Shown one piece after another: positions 24,461 through 33,849 of a DNA stretch of 64,000 bases. The DNA lies in contig OY757904.1 in the NCBI GenBank assembly GCA_963585895.1, positions 87,020,543-87,084,542 of the forward strand. The letters are read 5' to 3'. The stretch is from Sepioteuthis lessoniana (lineage: Eukaryota > Mollusca > Cephalopoda > Myopsida > Loliginidae). The translations under genes and the position numbers were made by a program. The notes under the pieces are model-generated. The model was not told the origin of the DNA and made no database searches. It worked only from the letters and a program-made list of their open reading frames with translations. Numbering within the stretch: position 1 is the first letter of the stretch; every line of letters starts with the position of its first letter.

Positions 24461-24983
24461 TCCGATAAATTGTATGTACTGACTTCAAAATTGTCTTTGC
24501 TTTAAGTATTTGCTACTAAAGTCGTGTTTATATTTTGTTTACTGGCATTTTCCTCGTTTCTAAGTTTGGTCTGTTTAGATAAATGGAGGTAGATACTGTT
24601 AATACAATAGAGAACTAGTATACAAGTAAGTAAGAGGCGGAGGAAGCGCTAGTATCCAATAAGGAAAAGAAAAAATCTTCGTAACCAGGTGATCAAATTT
24701 CGGGAAAAAAATAACCGTAAAGAGACTTCCTCCGTTCTAGTCAGAAGTTCAGCACACCGCTAGAGCGATTGACAGTTTTTTAGCTACATATCGTTTCATT
24801 TCAGAGCCATTTTTCTCGTTTCGGACTACCATTTTTTGGCTTTCATTTTCTTTAAGTCCTCGTAAGATTAGTGAGCCCGCTTATTTTGCGTAAAAAAAAA
24901 GAATTTATTCTTTTAAAAATAACATTCATATTTTATACACTCACATGCACACACACACACGGTTTTTATAACTTTTTCCCTTT
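24461..24983. other. Spacer without recognised content
   Basis: No gene or repeat recognised apart from a short (CA)n at 24951-24960. Confidence 0.55.
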
Positions 24984-25400
24984 ATGGCCAATCGAAGTAA
25001 CGGCTGGGCCAAAAAGGTCTCATTTAAGACCCCGATGAAAACGCTCGACAACACTCGAAATACTCTACCATCTGCAGCTGCAAAAGGCGAAAAGGAGGCT
25101 CCCTCAGTCTTGCCTATCATCAAGACAACGGTGTCTAGTCCTGTTGGGGATAAACCAGCTTCTCCCTCCCTCTGAGATAGCCTCGAACAAAACCGAGAAG
25201 TCCACGGTGGGGAGGGGGACTGACTGTAGGAAAGAGTCCCAAAAGGTTACCCAGGTTGACACTCACGCACCTATGCACCACCCCAAAAATAGCAACAATA
25301 GCCACGACATCTTCAATAAAACCATCACCACCTAAAAAATAACGTCAACAACTACAGTCTCTGATTCTTCAAAAACAACAATAACAACATAATTTTCCAA
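24984..25400 (+). pseudogene. Tx1-like ORF1 fragment
   Basis: An open plus frame from 24984 reads GWAKKVSFKTP at 25002-25035 and continues, after a one-base shift near 25170, through a Ser/Thr/Asn-rich tail to a stop at 25333. The GWxKKxSxKTP segment matches the tail of the Tx1-like ORF1 in copy 1 (GWGKKSSLKTP near 1730-1760, minus) and resembles GWTQVTQGKKKS in copy 2. No RRM or zinc knuckle precedes it. Confidence 0.55.
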
Positions 25401-25699
25401 AGCCTAGAATTATTATCTAAATTGTGTATAGACGAGGTCAAAATATCTACCCCAACTCCAGGACCTTCTCGTTCAACCTTGTCTTCTCCCAGGCCGCAGA
25501 CCATCTAACCACCCAGCACACCATTAGCCCGCAAGATGCCACCACCGAATTGGACGGTTCTAAAACCTAAAATAGGCGTTCACCCCCTATTACCAACTCT
25601 AGCATTTTCGGATACCACTCACGCCAAATCATCAGCACCAATTCCAGCAACAACCGCCTTTACGGGAGATGAGCTACCTTAGCATAAATGAAAAGACCG

Positions 25700-26437
25700 G
25701 CCACGGTACAATGTGGGGGAAGACATTTATAGGGTGGACGAGAGTGTCCTAGAGCGGCGTAAGAAAGTCCAGGAGCAGCAACTAAAGGATTTGAGGCTTC
25801 TCTACAACTTAAAGGTTGCCCAGTCGGTTAGGGCTGTAGAATACACTGACTGCACCTCTGCAGAGGGGTAAGACCCCCCCAGTGAGTGTTCTGGATATGA
25901 AACTAAACAGTCTGATAGTGAGGTCCCAGTAATGCTGGGGCTTTGGGGAAAACGGAGGACCCCCTTCATTACCATTGAAATAGAACTGTGTTTTGACATT
26001 GAAACTGTATTTACACTAAACTGAATTGTTTAGCATAGAACGGTTTTGACATTTAACTGTGTGTAAACAAAATCTGTACATATACAAAACTGAATTAGCT
26101 GGATTAGAACTGCTTGACTAAATTGAATAGCTTGAAATGGAAATTTTTTCACAATTAAACTGTACTTAGATTTAAACTGCGTGCTTATGCTAAACTGAAT
26201 TGTTTGAAATTGAACTGTTTTTGACATTGAATCTGTACTTACACTAAACTGAATTGTTAGATATAACTTTTTGAATAAACTGAATAGTTTAAAATTGAAA
26301 TGTTTTTGACAAACTGTGTACTCATGCTAAACTGAATTGTTTTAAATAGAACTGATTATTTACATAAAAATTGATTTGCCGTTAAATAACCTACAAAGGT
26401 TTATATGCTATAAAACCCAACCAACCAACCAAACAAC
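25700..26437 (+). mobile_element. Retroposon with ORF1-like C-terminus, 52-bp repeats and (AACC)n tail
   Basis: A plus frame from about 25707 reads VDESVLERRKKVQEQQLKDL and on to CTSAEG, meets a TAA at 25869-25871, and then stays open to 26023 (with SECSGYETKQSDSEVPVMLG). From about 26000 the DNA is a degenerate tandem array: the block AAACTGAATTGTT recurs at 26018, 26192, 26245, 26276 and 26328, with spacing close to 52 bp in places. The 3' end reads TAAATAACCTACAAAGGTTT followed by AACCAACCAACC at 26417-26430. A second copy lies at 30322-30770, and tail-only copies at 27018-27077 and 18356-18416. Whether it is the ORF1 half of a LINE or an independent ORF1-only element is unresolved. Confidence 0.6.
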
Positions 26438-26959
26438 TTTAAGGAAGTTGACATAAAGATGCAGAGGACCTTCGAGACTTTTTTCAAACTCGTGTCATCT
26501 CCGTATTGCTGACGGGCCGAGGGTCTGAGTGAATCATAGGCATGCTTAGTCAAGCCAATAAGTCCCTCGGCCTGCTGTTACACTTCATTGAAAACGATAA
26601 ATACGCTAACATCGTCGTTTGGAGGGTCCTTATTTCAATATACTCTTCTCTGTACATGTAATCTAACGTTTCCGCGAGATATCGGAGGTCTCGCTTAGGA
26701 CTGCACAATCTGATAAGGATATGGTCATGGGATCCATGAGCCAGGCCGTCGGTATCTTAACCCCAATCATGTTTTGTCTAGGTACCCAACCCCTGTAAAT
26801 TTTCATTATAGATTTAATAGGGTCAATTACTTTCATACCTTTAGTGCCATGGCGGGGATAAATGTTAATTACAGGAAACCCACTTTGATTTAAACTTGTA
26901 TTCTCTCGAGGAACTACCAGTTTTACACAGCCTGCTTTTACGCTCATTCTAGAGGGATC
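26438..26959. other. Unassigned stretch with a 107-codon minus frame
   Basis: Between the (AACC)n tail and the endonuclease fragment. The minus frame 26986-26663 is open for 107 codons and contains a CVKLVVPRENTSLN and a VPRQNMIGVKIPTAWL segment, but I recognise no family. Its 5' end overlaps the plus-strand endonuclease. Confidence 0.4.
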
Positions 26960-27440
26960 ACCTGTCTGGTAAGTAGACGTGAGCACTTATTCTTTCAGAT
27001 CCAGCGGTAAGGTTTTGTTGGTTTGGTTTCTTTGTTTAATGGCATATCAACTCTTTGTAGGTTATTTAATGCCAAAGGAAGGTTTTGTGTGCTGGACGTT
27101 ACCATAAAGGATAAAGTGTTTCGGTTGATCGGGATTTATGGGCCCTGTGCCACCAGTGAGCTTCCTGACTTTTTTCAGCACATCAATCCGTTTAAGACAT
27201 CATCAAAGCAGATAATTTTAGTGGTTGATTGGAAAGCCGTTCTTGATCCCAATTTAGATCGAGGGAAAACTAATCGGGCTACTAACAATTCGGACGCCAA
27301 ATACTTTGGTGAGTTTGTCGCGAAATTTGATCTTATCAACAAATTTCGTGAAAGGCATACAACTAAGTTAGAATTGACTTGGACCAGTAGGAACGTATCG
27401 GCTCAGCTCTATAGCTACCTCTACCGAGTGTTAGGATAGT
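26960..27440 (+). pseudogene. APE-type endonuclease fragment of a Tx1-like LINE
   Basis: The plus frame from 27078 reads RFCVLDVTIKDKVFRLIGIY, then VVDWKAVLDPNLDRGKTNRA (27222-27280) and FVAKFDLINKFRERH. In intact relatives the catalytic motif is GDWNAVLDP: here Gly is Val and Asn is Lys, so activity should be lost. The upstream part (LVSRR, 26970-26985) is frame-shifted, and a 60-bp insertion flanked by AAGGTTTTGT repeats interrupts it at 27018-27077. The RT half is absent; R4-type sequence begins right after. Confidence 0.75.
27018..27077 (-). mobile_element. Tail-only retroposon insertion with 10-bp target duplication
   Basis: Direct repeats AAGGTTTTGT at 27008-27017 and 27078-27087 flank a 60-bp insert. 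On the minus strand the insert reads CATTAAATAACCTACAAAG, GTTGATATGCCATTAAAC and AAAGAAACCAAACCAAC, the same terminal sequence as 26385-26437. It interrupts the endonuclease fragment. Confidence 0.7.
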
Positions 27441-27444
27441 CGAC

Positions 27445-29340
27445 CTAGATTAATTAGGTGATCCAATACACCTCAATTCACGAAGCGCAACACTCAGAAC
27501 AGTACCAAACTGGAAAACGGCAGGCCATGATGGCATGCATGGATACTGGTTTTAAAAATTCACTTTCATCCATGACAGACTATCGAAATGAATAGATGCT
27601 TAGAATAAACAGATATACCCGAATGGATGACCGAAGGTAAAAAATAAACTTGATCTAAAAAGACATCCAAAAAATACACACCCATAACGTGTCTACCGAT
27701 GTGGAAAATACTAAGGGCACAATTCAGGGAGGAGATTTACTATTCGCTAATAAGCTGCGGATGGTTCCGCGAAGAGCAGAAATAATGCCGCAAGGGAACA
27801 AGAGGAACAGGAGTTCTACTATAAATTGATCAACACATCCTGAAGGAGAGCAAAACGAGTCGGAAAAATGTATCTATATGGTTTGAACTGACGACAAAAA
27901 GGCATACGATATGGTTTCACGAAGCGAGATTGTAGACTGTCTCAAAATTTACATGATATCCGACAACATCAAGTTTATCAAAAATGCCATGAAAAAGTGC
28001 ATAGGGGAATTGACAGCAAGGGGAAAAATATTGCTGAGGTGAAAATCCAGAGAGGTATATCAAAGAGAGATGCTCTATTACCATTACTATTTGTAATAGC
28101 GATGATACTACTCACATACTTATGAAATGCAGTGGTGGATACAAACTCCACAAATCGCAAGAACAAATCAACCACCTCTTGTACACAGACGACATCAAAC
28201 TATTTGCCCTAAAGGAAAAAGAATTGGAAACCCTAATACAGGCAGAGAGGATATAAAAAAAGACATTGAGATGGAATTTGGCATAGAAAAATGTGCCATG
28301 CTAATAACGTAAAACGGAAAACAACTATGACGGAAAGAATAGAACTACCAAATCAAGAAAAAATCAGAACGCTCGGAGAAAAGGAAAATTATAAACACTT
28401 GCGTATATTGGAAGAGGATACCATCAAACATTCGGAGATGAAAAAATTTTTTTTTTTTAATTACTTCTAGATAACGAAAAAATTACTCGAAACCAAACTA
28501 CATAATAAAAATCTAATCAAAGAGATAAACAACTTGGCTATCCCCCAAGTAAGATATTCGAGATCATTCTTAAAGAGAAGAACTTCAACACATGACTCAA
28601 AGAACAAGCAAACTCATTACTACGCATAAGGCCTTACATCCCAGAGATGATATAGACAGACTGCATGTTGTCAAGAAAAGAAGGTGGAAGAAGATTCGCC
28701 CGCATTGAAAATAGCCTCGATGCATCGATACGACGACTATAAGACTACGTAAAAAAAGTGCGGAGGAAGATTGGTTAATGCGACAAGGGACAATTTAGAC
28801 AACACAAGTAAAAACAGGTAAAAAATAACCAGAAAACGAAAATTGGAAGAAAAACAATCCAGATACCGTCCTAGAACATGAGGCGCACCTAATTCTTTGG
28901 GGTTTTGAGATACAAACGGATCATCTAATCTCTTCCAGATGACTAGATCTAATGACAGTCAAGAAAAAAAACAAGAGAACCAACCGAATAGTGGACTTTG
29001 CTGCTCCGGTTGATCATAGGGTAAAACTTAAGGAAAGCGAAAAGAGAGATAAGTACCTTGAACTTTCAGAAGAACTACAAAAACCGTGGAACATGAAAGT
29101 GACGGTTATACCAATTGTAAATGTAGCGCTCGGTACAGTCACAAAGGGATTGGTACAGGGACTGGAAGTCTTGGAAATAAGAGGTCGTGTGGAGACCATC
29201 CAAACAACAGCATTATTGAGATCAGCCAGAATACTGAGAAGAATCCAGGAGGCTTGGGGAGACTTTCGGCCACGCAGACTCCAGTGGAAAACTATCAGCT
29301 AACGCTGATGTGAAAAAACTTTCAAATGAGTAAAATGATA
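27445..29340 (+). mobile_element. R4/Dong-type LINE, longest copy (RT to endonuclease)
   Basis: Runs from VPNWKTAGHDGMHGYWF (about 27500-27552) through WTDDKKAYDMV-like motif A (27883-27915), LPLLFVIAMI (28078-28110) and the catalytic HLLYTDDIKLF (28172-28204; YxDD intact) to IELPNQEKIRTLGEKENYKH (28338-28398), the QVRYSRSFLK block (28548-28580), then directly to the nuclease: EIQTDHLISSR, LDLMTVKKKN, RIVDFAAPVDHRVKLKESEK (28985-29043), WNMKVTVIPIV (29087-29120) and RGRVETIQTTALLRSARILR (29180-29242). About 100 codons between RT and nuclease, with the zinc finger, are deleted (near 28800-28860). Stops and shifts are spread through the RT, while the last 116 codons (28952-29302) are open. Confidence 0.85.
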
Positions 29341-30090
29341 ATAATTACACAAAAAGTACGGAGAAATCCTGATTTCAGCAGCCAGACGCAGTAATATCAA
29401 TAGAAATAACTAGAAGAAAAATAGAAAATCAATCAAAAATCTATGAAACAAAAACGGAACAAACGAATGAAATTGCACATGAGATGACTGGGACATTGCA
29501 AAAAAGGAGAAATCTGAAGAGAAAAACTGAATCCCTTTTAATAGCTGAACAAAATAATGCCGCAAGAACTAATTATGTCAAAGCAAAAATTAGTAATTAG
29601 CCCATATGTAGTGATTGAAATTCAACAGTTGATTTAACAGTTGAATAAGCAAATATATCAAACTGAAACAAAAAGACTAACTGCAACTGGATAGGAAAGG
29701 GGATCCACTGGGAATTATATAAAAGATTCATATGTGGCCATGCTGACAAACGGTATCTGCAAAAACTATTATCTATCCTAGAAAAAATTCATGGGACTAT
29801 GAGGTAAAAACGAATATCCCAATTCAGGTTTCGAGACCAGACCTCGTGTTAATTAACAAGAATAAAATTGTCATTTTTTGTCGGTTTTGCCGTTCCAGTT
29901 GATCGAAGAGTCAAAATAAAAGAAATCGAAAAGACATACAAATGACTACATCGTGGCAAAGAGATGAAAAGCTGTGGGTGATGATAATACCAATCGTAGT
30001 TTGAGAGGTCCCCAAAAGCATAGAAGAGATACTAGACAAACTGGAGGTTAGACGAAGAATCGAGACCATCTAGATCAACCAGAATACTTA
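29341..30090 (+). mobile_element. R4-type LINE 3' fragment
   Basis: Follows the previous copy head to tail. Weak blocks: KVRRNPDFSSQT near 29353, WDIAKKEKS-type region at 29490, LIAEQNNAARTNYVKAKI-like at 29541-29595, the decayed zinc-finger region near 29605-29660, GSTGNYIKDSYVAMLT at 29701-29748, LPFQLIEESK (29885-29917) and EVRRRIETI-like at 30045-30070. No tail repeat remains. Confidence 0.55.
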
Positions 30091-30321
30091 TGTCAAATTT
30101 TTATCAGTTTTAAGTTAACAAAAATTTTTGTTTAAAATAGATTTGAAAATGCATTTGAAACCATTTAATATGCATGTATAAGCCAATTTGTTTCAGTTGT
30201 ATTTTGGGCGTCTTAATCTGACCGAGTTAAAAGGACAACCAAAATGGAAAAACAAGATAAGCAATATGTGATGAAGAAACGAACAATTATACTTGTATTA
30301 AATTAATTTCGTTGTAATAAA

Positions 30322-30770
30322 ATATTGGGACTTGGCTAGGGCTGCCGGTAGACAGGATCGCTGCAGAGGGGTGAGACGCCCCCACCCACGAATGTCCTAG
30401 ATATGACACTAAACTATCTGGTGGTGAGGCTCCGGTAATTCTGATGCTTTGGCGAATGCAGAGTACCACTTTAGTGCTATTGCTCCCAGGTCCACTCTGA
30501 GCCTGATAGGGTCCAATCGCTGGGTCAAATAGAACTGTTTGACTATTAAACTGAGTGCAAACAAATGATTAATGCTAAATTAAATTGTTAGATCATTCGA
30601 TTGTGTGTAAATAAATGACTGATGTTTAATTGAATTATTAGTGAAACATAACAATACTTGGAAATACTTTACTGTGTGCAAACGAATGAGTAATATTGAA
30701 TAGTGTTAAATAGCAATACTTGTAATGACTTCACTGTGCGCAAACAAATAATTTAAATTGGATTGAGTTA
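30322..30770 (+). mobile_element. Second copy of the 52-bp-repeat retroposon
   Basis: Homologous to 25830-26340: GCAGAGGGGTGAGACGCCCC corresponds to the segment with TAA at 25869, here with TGA at 30372-30374. After about 150 bp the same type of degenerate repeats follows, with blocks such as ACTGTGTGCAAACGAATGA and TAAATTGTTAGATC. The (AACC)n tail is missing; the TIR element begins at 30771. Confidence 0.6.
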
Positions 30771-31809
30771 TAAGAGCACTGATATAAATCAAAGACTCTA
30801 AAATAATTTTTAACAGGACTTCATCAGATCCAATAGAAAAATAAAATAAATTACAACCAGATTAGAGGGATAGTTAAAGGAAGGAAAGACAGGGAGAAAC
30901 GAAATCCATTTCAGCTCTTTTCTCGTTTCAGATTAAGACAACTACAAAACCAATAAAATTAACACTTTAGCAATTACAGTAATAAAAGTAAAAAGTAAAG
31001 TTAGCGACCATAGTCGAGGGTGACCCGAAGGCTCCCTTTTCGATAGCTACTACACCAAGGTGTAGGGGAGGGCGCTACTCCATTCCCTGGATTGCTCCAC
31101 TTTACCCTTGAACCGTACCTTATAATGCTGAGTGTTAAGCAAGGTGGTATCAAGTTCCATTTTTAAAGTCTTTGGTATGACTCGACCTGGGATTGAACCC
31201 AGGTCTCCCGGGCCATTGGCGAACACTCTAACCGCTGGGCCAATGTCCCGGTTAATTACAGTAATACATATCCATATTCCAACCTTTTCTAACACAATTA
31301 TCAATTTTAATTCTAGTATATCATCATTTTTTTCTTTCAAAGGTACCAAAACCACTGCCGTTAATGGTAAGACTTCTTTAACCATGTTAAAATATTTATA
31401 ACAATTTAATAAATTATAGTTAAATACTAACTTTGAGTATCTATTCAAATTTTCAATTATAGTCTAACTTTATTTCTATGCCTACATCTAGCTATTAAAT
31501 CACATGTCTAATTTAATAGGTTACCGGGAACAGGATACATTATAATTTGTATCTTTTCTTCTAGACACAAATTACATCAACCATCAAAGCAGCTTGGAGT
31601 ATTAGACTTTTTTAATATACTCAATTGAATTTCTGGAGTTAAACCCTTATTTTTCAATTTCCAAAAATGTTTGGATAAGGCTGTTTGATTTTTTAGCAGA
31701 ATAATGGACCCCATTCTATTAGGTTGTAACTTATTTTATTTTCCTATTTGGATCTGATGAAGTCCTCTTAAAATTATTTTAGAGTCTTTGATTCATATCA
31801 ATGCTCTTA
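30771..31809. mobile_element. Non-autonomous DNA transposon with 88-bp TIRs
   Basis: Left arm 30771-30858 and right arm 31722-31809 are inverted copies over about 88 bp with a few mismatches, beginning TAAGAGCA and containing ATAAATCAAAGACTC and CATCAGATCC. A TA may be counted as target duplication at both ends. The interior codes for nothing recognisable and holds the SINE at 30985-31253. Confidence 0.75.
30985..31253 (-). mobile_element. tRNA-derived SINE (second family), 13-bp target duplication
   Basis: On the minus strand the head has an A box (TGGCCCAGCGGTTAGAG) and a perfect B box (GGTTCAATCCC), and the body encodes the read-through peptide blocks GDLGSIPGRVIPKT and LNTQHYKVRFKGKVEQS that I have seen in predicted cephalopod proteins. 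Direct repeats AATTACAGTAATA flank it at 30972-30984 and 31254-31266. The 3' tail on the minus strand is TTTACTTTTTACTTTT. It differs from the SINE family at 16834. Confidence 0.85.
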
Positions 31810-31998
31810 ACAAGATGGAAATAATTTTATTATCCTAATGTGACCGAATTTTTTTTTTTCTTGAAATAATATTATTTGCTCTGGGAATTTATTTACATTT
31901 AGCACTTTACCAGGAATATCTAAATATTCGAAATTTGAATAATTTATTTGTCCTGACAGAATTGTTCCCAACTCTGGATTTACTGGATTGAAATATAC

Positions 31999-32001
<3 letters not shown>

Positions 32002-32054
<53 letters not shown>
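32002..32054. repeat. (TA)n microsatellite, segment 1
   Basis: About 26 TA units ending exactly at the mariner terminus. Confidence 0.95.
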
Positions 32055-32056
<2 letters not shown>

Positions 32057-32969
32057 ATCATTAAATAAGTTTCCAGACTTTTTTCGTATGGGCACTTTTA
32101 TTGATAGTACACACATGAAACTCTAGTCCCCTTCCAAGTAATCTCCTCCGGCTGCAATGCACTCGTTGTACCGTTCCAACAACTTCACGAAAGCCCCATA
32201 GAAGTCCTCTTGTGCGAGCGTGTCAATGACCTCTTTCATCTCCTCAATTGTCTCATAACGACAGCCTCTGAGCTTAGGGAATAACCAAAAGTCACAGGTC
32301 TGGACTATAGGGAGGGTGAGCAACTGTCTTGATGCCCATCTTGGTCAAATAGTCTGTGACAACGATGGAGTTGTGGACTGATGAATTGTTCAGGTGGAAA
32401 TGCCACTGACCCAATTTGAAGAGTGCTGGCCTCTTCCGATGGAATCTCTTCCTGAACTCCCAAAAAACCTCAACATAGTATTCCTTGTTGACTGTCTGTC
32501 CAGTGGGAACCCAGTGCATGTAGATCATGCCAGTGCTGTCAAAAAAAGGGATCATCATAACTTTGTGGGTGGATTTGCTCTTTCTGGCCTTCTTGGGTCT
32601 GGAAAAGCCAGCATGCTTCCACTGGGAACTCTGTCTCTTGGCCATGCGATGAAAGCTGGATCTACTGCTATGACCCATCATAGTAGTAGATCCAGCTTTC
32701 ATCGCATGGCATTTTTTCCAAGTTTAAAACATAATTTTATTGGATATCGTTCTTCTAAAGTCCAGATTGCATTTTTGAAATTCACCAGCTGTGACAATCA
32801 GTAGGGTGTATTCCAATTGCTGCTGTAGCTGTTCATTTGAACCTGAAATCATAAAAATTGGTCAGTCATCTCATACGATGTATAGCAATAACATAGTGAA
32901 TTTTCATGAGTCTACGACAATTTTAAATGCCTGTACAAAAAAGGTCTGGAAACTTATTGAATGCGCCAC

Positions 32970-32970
<1 letters not shown>
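32055..32970 (-). mobile_element. Mariner element, N-terminus deleted, minus strand
   Basis: Ends share the motif ATAAGTTTCCAGACT (32065-32080) and its inverted copy (32944-32958). Transposase on the minus strand: DESWIYYYD with the first catalytic Asp (about 32690-32664), KVMMIPFFDSTGMIYMHWVP (32571-32512), HFHLNNSSVHNS where the second catalytic Asp is Asn (about 32403-32368), VAHPPYSPDL with the third Asp (32320-32292), then CDFWLFPKLRGCRYETIEE (32295-32240, other frame). The DNA-binding part is deleted: leader and start codon join directly to the DESW region. An inverted duplication disrupts the same place. Flanked on both sides by (TA)n. Confidence 0.92.

Positions 32971-33006
<36 letters not shown>
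32971..33006. repeat. (TA)n microsatellite, segment 2
   Basis: TA units between the mariner and the fold-back element. Confidence 0.95.
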
Positions 33007-33008
<2 letters not shown>

Positions 33009-33258
33009 CAGCATTTCTTCATTAATACAAATTTTGTTGAACATAATAGACATTTTCTGTCTACATATTTCCTTCTTGATCCGTTCATTTTGCCGTATTG
33101 CTTTTATCGTATTCGGCGGGAATTGATTGGGATATATACAATTATGAGAAATATATCAATCAAATCCCGTTAAATACGATAAAAGCAATACGGCAATATG
33201 AACGGATGAAGAAGAAAATATGTAGACAGAAAATGTCTATTATGTTCAACGAAATTTG
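33007..33258. mobile_element. Fold-back (palindromic) element, about 250 bp
   Basis: Arms 33026-33136 and 33151-33260 are inverted copies about 110 bp long with roughly ten differences, separated by some 14 bp. Markers: AACATAATAGACATTTTCTG and CGTATTGCTTTTATCGTATT on the left, their reverse complements on the right. No coding capacity. A related half-copy lies at 45569-45665. TA repeats adjoin both ends. Confidence 0.85.
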
Positions 33259-33284
33259 TATATATATATATATATATATATATA
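33259..33284. repeat. (TA)n microsatellite, segment 3
   Basis: About 13 TA units between the fold-back element and the SINE head. Confidence 0.95.
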
Positions 33285-33346
33285 ACCCCAGTCTCCCCGC
33301 TCATTAACGAGCACTCTACCACTAGGCCAATGGACTGGTTAAATCC
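33285..33346 (-). mobile_element. SINE head fragment (family of 30985-31253)
   Basis: On the minus strand: AACCAGTCCATTGGCC, then TAGTGGTAGAGTGCTCG (A box), then GGGGAGACTGGGGT, where the copy stops just before the B box. It aligns with the first 55-60 bases of the SINE at 31253. Confidence 0.75.
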
Positions 33347-33348
33347 TG

Positions 33349-33380
<32 letters not shown>
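33347..33380. repeat. (TA)n microsatellite, segment 4
   Basis: TTTT followed by about 14 TA units. Confidence 0.95.
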
Positions 33381-33849
33381 CGAAAGTAAATAATCCGACA
33401 ATTTGTAAAGAAAAATTGATAAGAAGGTCATCCGAGTAGAAAGAGAGATTTATTGAGAAGCAAAGTCGACACTATAGCGTTTCGGTTCGATTGAACCTTC
33501 ATCAGGACGACTATGAGGGATGATATTAGTGATGTTAAATCAACGATGGATGTGTAAAAAGCGTAAAATATGAAAACCTAGGGAAAATGTGTATAACAAG
33601 AAAAAAGTTGGCCGTTTATGACAAGAAAAAGTTGGCTTTATTCTGTTATTTTTAAAATAAGGAAGTCACAAGGCCTTGAAGTTTTGTGGGGGATCAGTCA
33701 TGCTGTTTCTATTTATATTAAGGGAACCTATTCGTCGACCCATTCAACAGTACAATATATAGACAATCATACATCACAATGCACGCTGCAAGCACCAAAA
33801 TACCACATTTGCTCTGTGAAAAGACCTACTTAAAACCCTGAATATAATG
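33381..33849. mobile_element. Possible Penelope-like terminal repeat and flank
   Basis: Holds the hammerhead motif and a GATTTATTGAGAAGCAAAG stretch next to it. A partial direct repeat occurs nearby (AAAAAAGTTGGCCGTTTATG at 33601 and ACAAGAAAAAGTTGGCTTTA at 33620). The 71-codon plus frame at 33618-33833 has no known motif. The extent of the element is not defined. Confidence 0.35.
33463..33516 (-). ncRNA. Hammerhead ribozyme motif, Penelope-type
   Basis: On the minus strand the conserved core is complete: CTGATGA (33505-33499), stem II GGTTC/GAACC (33497-33493 with 33488-33484) closed by the loop AATC, GAAA (33483-33480), a short stem III ACGC/GTGT with loop TATA (33480-33469, one G-U pair), then C at 33468 as the cleavage nucleotide, followed by GAC. 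The proximal stem I is GTC/GAC; I do not see a strong distal stem I. Hammerheads with such a short stem III are known from Penelope-like retroelement terminal repeats. The surrounding 33390-33600 sequence would then be such a repeat; no Penelope reverse transcriptase is seen. Confidence 0.72.

Noticed and set aside
32961-33173. Short ORFs encoding Tyr-Ile repeats
   Set aside because: They are translations of (TA)n microsatellites. The same is true near 31807-32061, 40560-40602 and 44140-44170.
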